Part shown: one piece after another, positions 62,876 to 64,000 of the stretch | How positions within the stretch are numbered: position 1 is the stretch's first letter | Layout: every line of letters starts with the position of its first letter | Origin: Limobrevibacterium gyesilva | Lineage (GTDB): Bacteria > Pseudomonadota > Alphaproteobacteria > Acetobacterales > Acetobacteraceae | Assembly (NCBI RefSeq): GCF_025989185.1 | Contig: NZ_JAPDNT010000011.1 | Coordinates: 49,549-113,548 of the forward strand | Reading direction: 5' to 3' | DNA: 64,000 nt | Position numbers and translations under genes: made by a program | Notes under the pieces: generated by a model | The model's input: only the letters and a program-made list of their open reading frames with translations | What the model was told of the DNA's origin: nothing | The model's database searches: none

Positions 62876-63364
62876 TCACGCCAGCATACGCTGCATCAGC
62901 ACGAGGTCGAGCCACCGGTCGAATTTCCGCCCGACCTGCAGCAGTCTTCCGGTCTCGACGAAGCCGAGGCCGGCGTGGAGCCGCAAGGATGCGGTGTTGC
63001 TGGCCTCGACTCCGGCGATCATGACGTGCTTGCCTTGCGCCGCCGCGCGCGACAGCAGGGCGGCGACGAGCGCGCGGCCGAGACCGCGGCCGCGCGCCGA
63101 TTCGGCGATGTAGATCGAGCTTTCCACGGTGTGCAGATAGCCGTCCGAGGGGCGAAACGGCCCGTAGCTGGCGAAGCCCAGCACCGTATCGCCTTCAGCG
63201 GCCACCAGGACCGGGAAGCCGCCGGCGACACGTTCCGTCCACCACGCCGTGCGCACCTCGAGCGTGGTGGGGGCGTAGGTCCAGATCGCAGTCGTGTTCG
63301 CGATCGCATCGTTGGTGATGGCGAGGATGGCTGGCAGGTCGGCTTCGGCGGCGTCGCGGATCAT
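62876..63364 (-). CDS. GNAT acetyltransferase, phosphinothricin acetyltransferase-like
   Basis: A 162-residue GNAT protein. IRDAAEADLPAILAITNDAI and TTAIWTYAPTTLEVR, with FASYGPFRP, VESSIYIAESARGRGLGRAL and VMIAGVEASNTASLRLH, follow the phosphinothricin/methionine-sulfone acetyltransferase pattern. CAGGAG lies 7 bases before the ATG at 63364. It probably shares a transcript with the M81 peptidase gene. Natural substrate unknown. Confidence 0.88.
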   Translation of the reverse strand: MIRDAAEADLPAILAITNDAIANTTAIWTYAPTTLEVRTAWWTERVAGGFPVLVAAEGDTVLGFASYGPFRPSDGYLHTVESSIYIAESARGRGLGRALVAALLSRAAAQGKHVMIAGVEASNTASLRLHAGLGFVETGRLLQVGRKFDRWLDLVLMQRMLA

Positions 63365-63510
63365 GGCATGGCTCCTGGCAGGCATCATGGCGGGGCGACC
63401 ATGAATCCACGACCGGTCTGTCGTGGCCATGCTGCGCTGTCGGCGCCAGGCGGATGGACAACCCCCCTGCCCCTTCCTAGCGTGACAGCCACGAAGACGG
63501 AGATGACCGC

Positions 63511-63999
63511 ATGAAAGCCTTCTGGAACCCGGTGCAGGCACGTCACGCGCCGCAATTCTTCCTGCAGCGCGGCACGGTGAAGCGCAATTTCGAGGTTCCC
63601 GCCCGCGCCGAGGCGCTGCTGGCGGCCTGCCGGGACATGCGGATGGACGTGACGGCCCCGCCGGCGGCCGACCGGCTGGCGCTGGGGGCGGTGCATCCCG
63701 CCGACTACCTGGATTTCCTGCGCGACGGCCCGGCCGCCTGGGAGGCGCTGCCGGAGAAAGGGCCCGAACTCGTGCCCAACATCCACCCGAGCCCGGAAAT
63801 GCTGGCCAACGGCGCGCGCCCGTCCGGCACCATCGTGGGCCAGGTGGGCTGGTACACCGCCGACACCTCCTGCCCCATCGCCGCGGCCACCTGGCCGGCG
63901 GCCGAGGCCGCGGCCGCCGGCGCCATCGCCGCCGCCGACGAGGCCGCGGCGGGGCGGCACGCCTATGCGCTGGCCCGGCCGCCCGGACACCACGCCTAG
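63511..63999 (+). pseudogene. Histone deacetylase-family (acetylpolyamine amidohydrolase-like) gene, truncated
   Basis: The 162-residue open frame matches the N-terminal half of bacterial class II HDAC / acetylpolyamine amidohydrolases (about 340 residues). MKAFWNPVQARHAPQFFLQR and RAEALLAACRD come first, then VHPADYLDFLRDGP and LARPPGHHA. The frame ends at a TAG exactly after the catalytic HHA, one base before the window end. Either a real nonsense codon or a base error at a sequence edge cuts it. If intact, it would deacetylate polyamines or similar substrates. Confidence 0.6.
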
Positions 64000-64000
64000 G

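Overview
The window is very GC-rich and densely packed with genes, and it reads as a chromosomal segment of an alphaproteobacterium. I favour the Rhodospirillales, most likely an Acetobacteraceae-type organism. The grounds are the housekeeping blocks argS-SPOR-nagZ-(site-2 protease)-scpA-scpB-tatB and pcm-tolC-popZ-valS, a DUF2497/PopZ-type protein, and several short palindromic intergenic repeats of the kind common in that group. The family assignment is inference, since there is no rRNA or other marker in the window.

Region 1 (1-14.5 kb, mostly minus strand) carries cell-envelope and information genes: tatB, scpB, scpA, a site-2 protease, nagZ, a 1020-residue cysteine-free Gly-rich secreted-type repeat protein set into the conserved block, a SPOR protein, argS and dgt. 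Divergent erpA and xthA follow, then a small exported protein and a GT22-like membrane mannosyltransferase. Region 2 (14.7-23.5 kb) holds valS, popZ, tolC and pcm, a hybrid sensor kinase, and tRNA-Cys, tRNA-Leu and tRNA-Asn.

Region 3 (23.5-33 kb) is a complete C-P lyase locus. phnF and a second PhnM-like amidohydrolase face phnGHIJKLM plus a DUF1045 2H-phosphoesterase-like gene. phnN lies opposite and overlaps the end of the operon. A 10-bp palindrome in the divergent phnF/phnG promoter is the likely operator. No phnCDE transporter and no phnP are present in the window.

Region 4 (33-50.7 kb) is catabolic. It holds a gamma-glutamyltransferase-like gene, a CocE/NonD hydrolase, a serine beta-lactamase-type hydrolase, a ThDP enzyme, an AtzE/AtzG-like amidase pair, a polyamine pair (ornithine decarboxylase and agmatinase family), a stand-alone Lrp-type RAM protein, and a minus-strand operon SDR-GGT-amidase-peptide-type binding protein. 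The decarboxylase leader contains three spaced repeats that each supply an ATG.

Region 5 (50.7-64 kb) holds csaA, gpt, a DUF2939 protein, a CorC/HlyC-type CBS protein, an NdvB-like GH17-GT2 glucan synthase, DUF3429, a small coiled-coil protein, a methyltransferase, a KDPG-type aldolase with sugar kinase, two GNAT acetyltransferases and an M81 (MlrC) peptidase. The window ends in a histone-deacetylase-family gene whose frame meets a stop at its active-site motif. Four striking palindromic repeat elements occur between genes at 48.0-48.2, 51.6, 58.9-59.0 and 61.2-61.3 kb.
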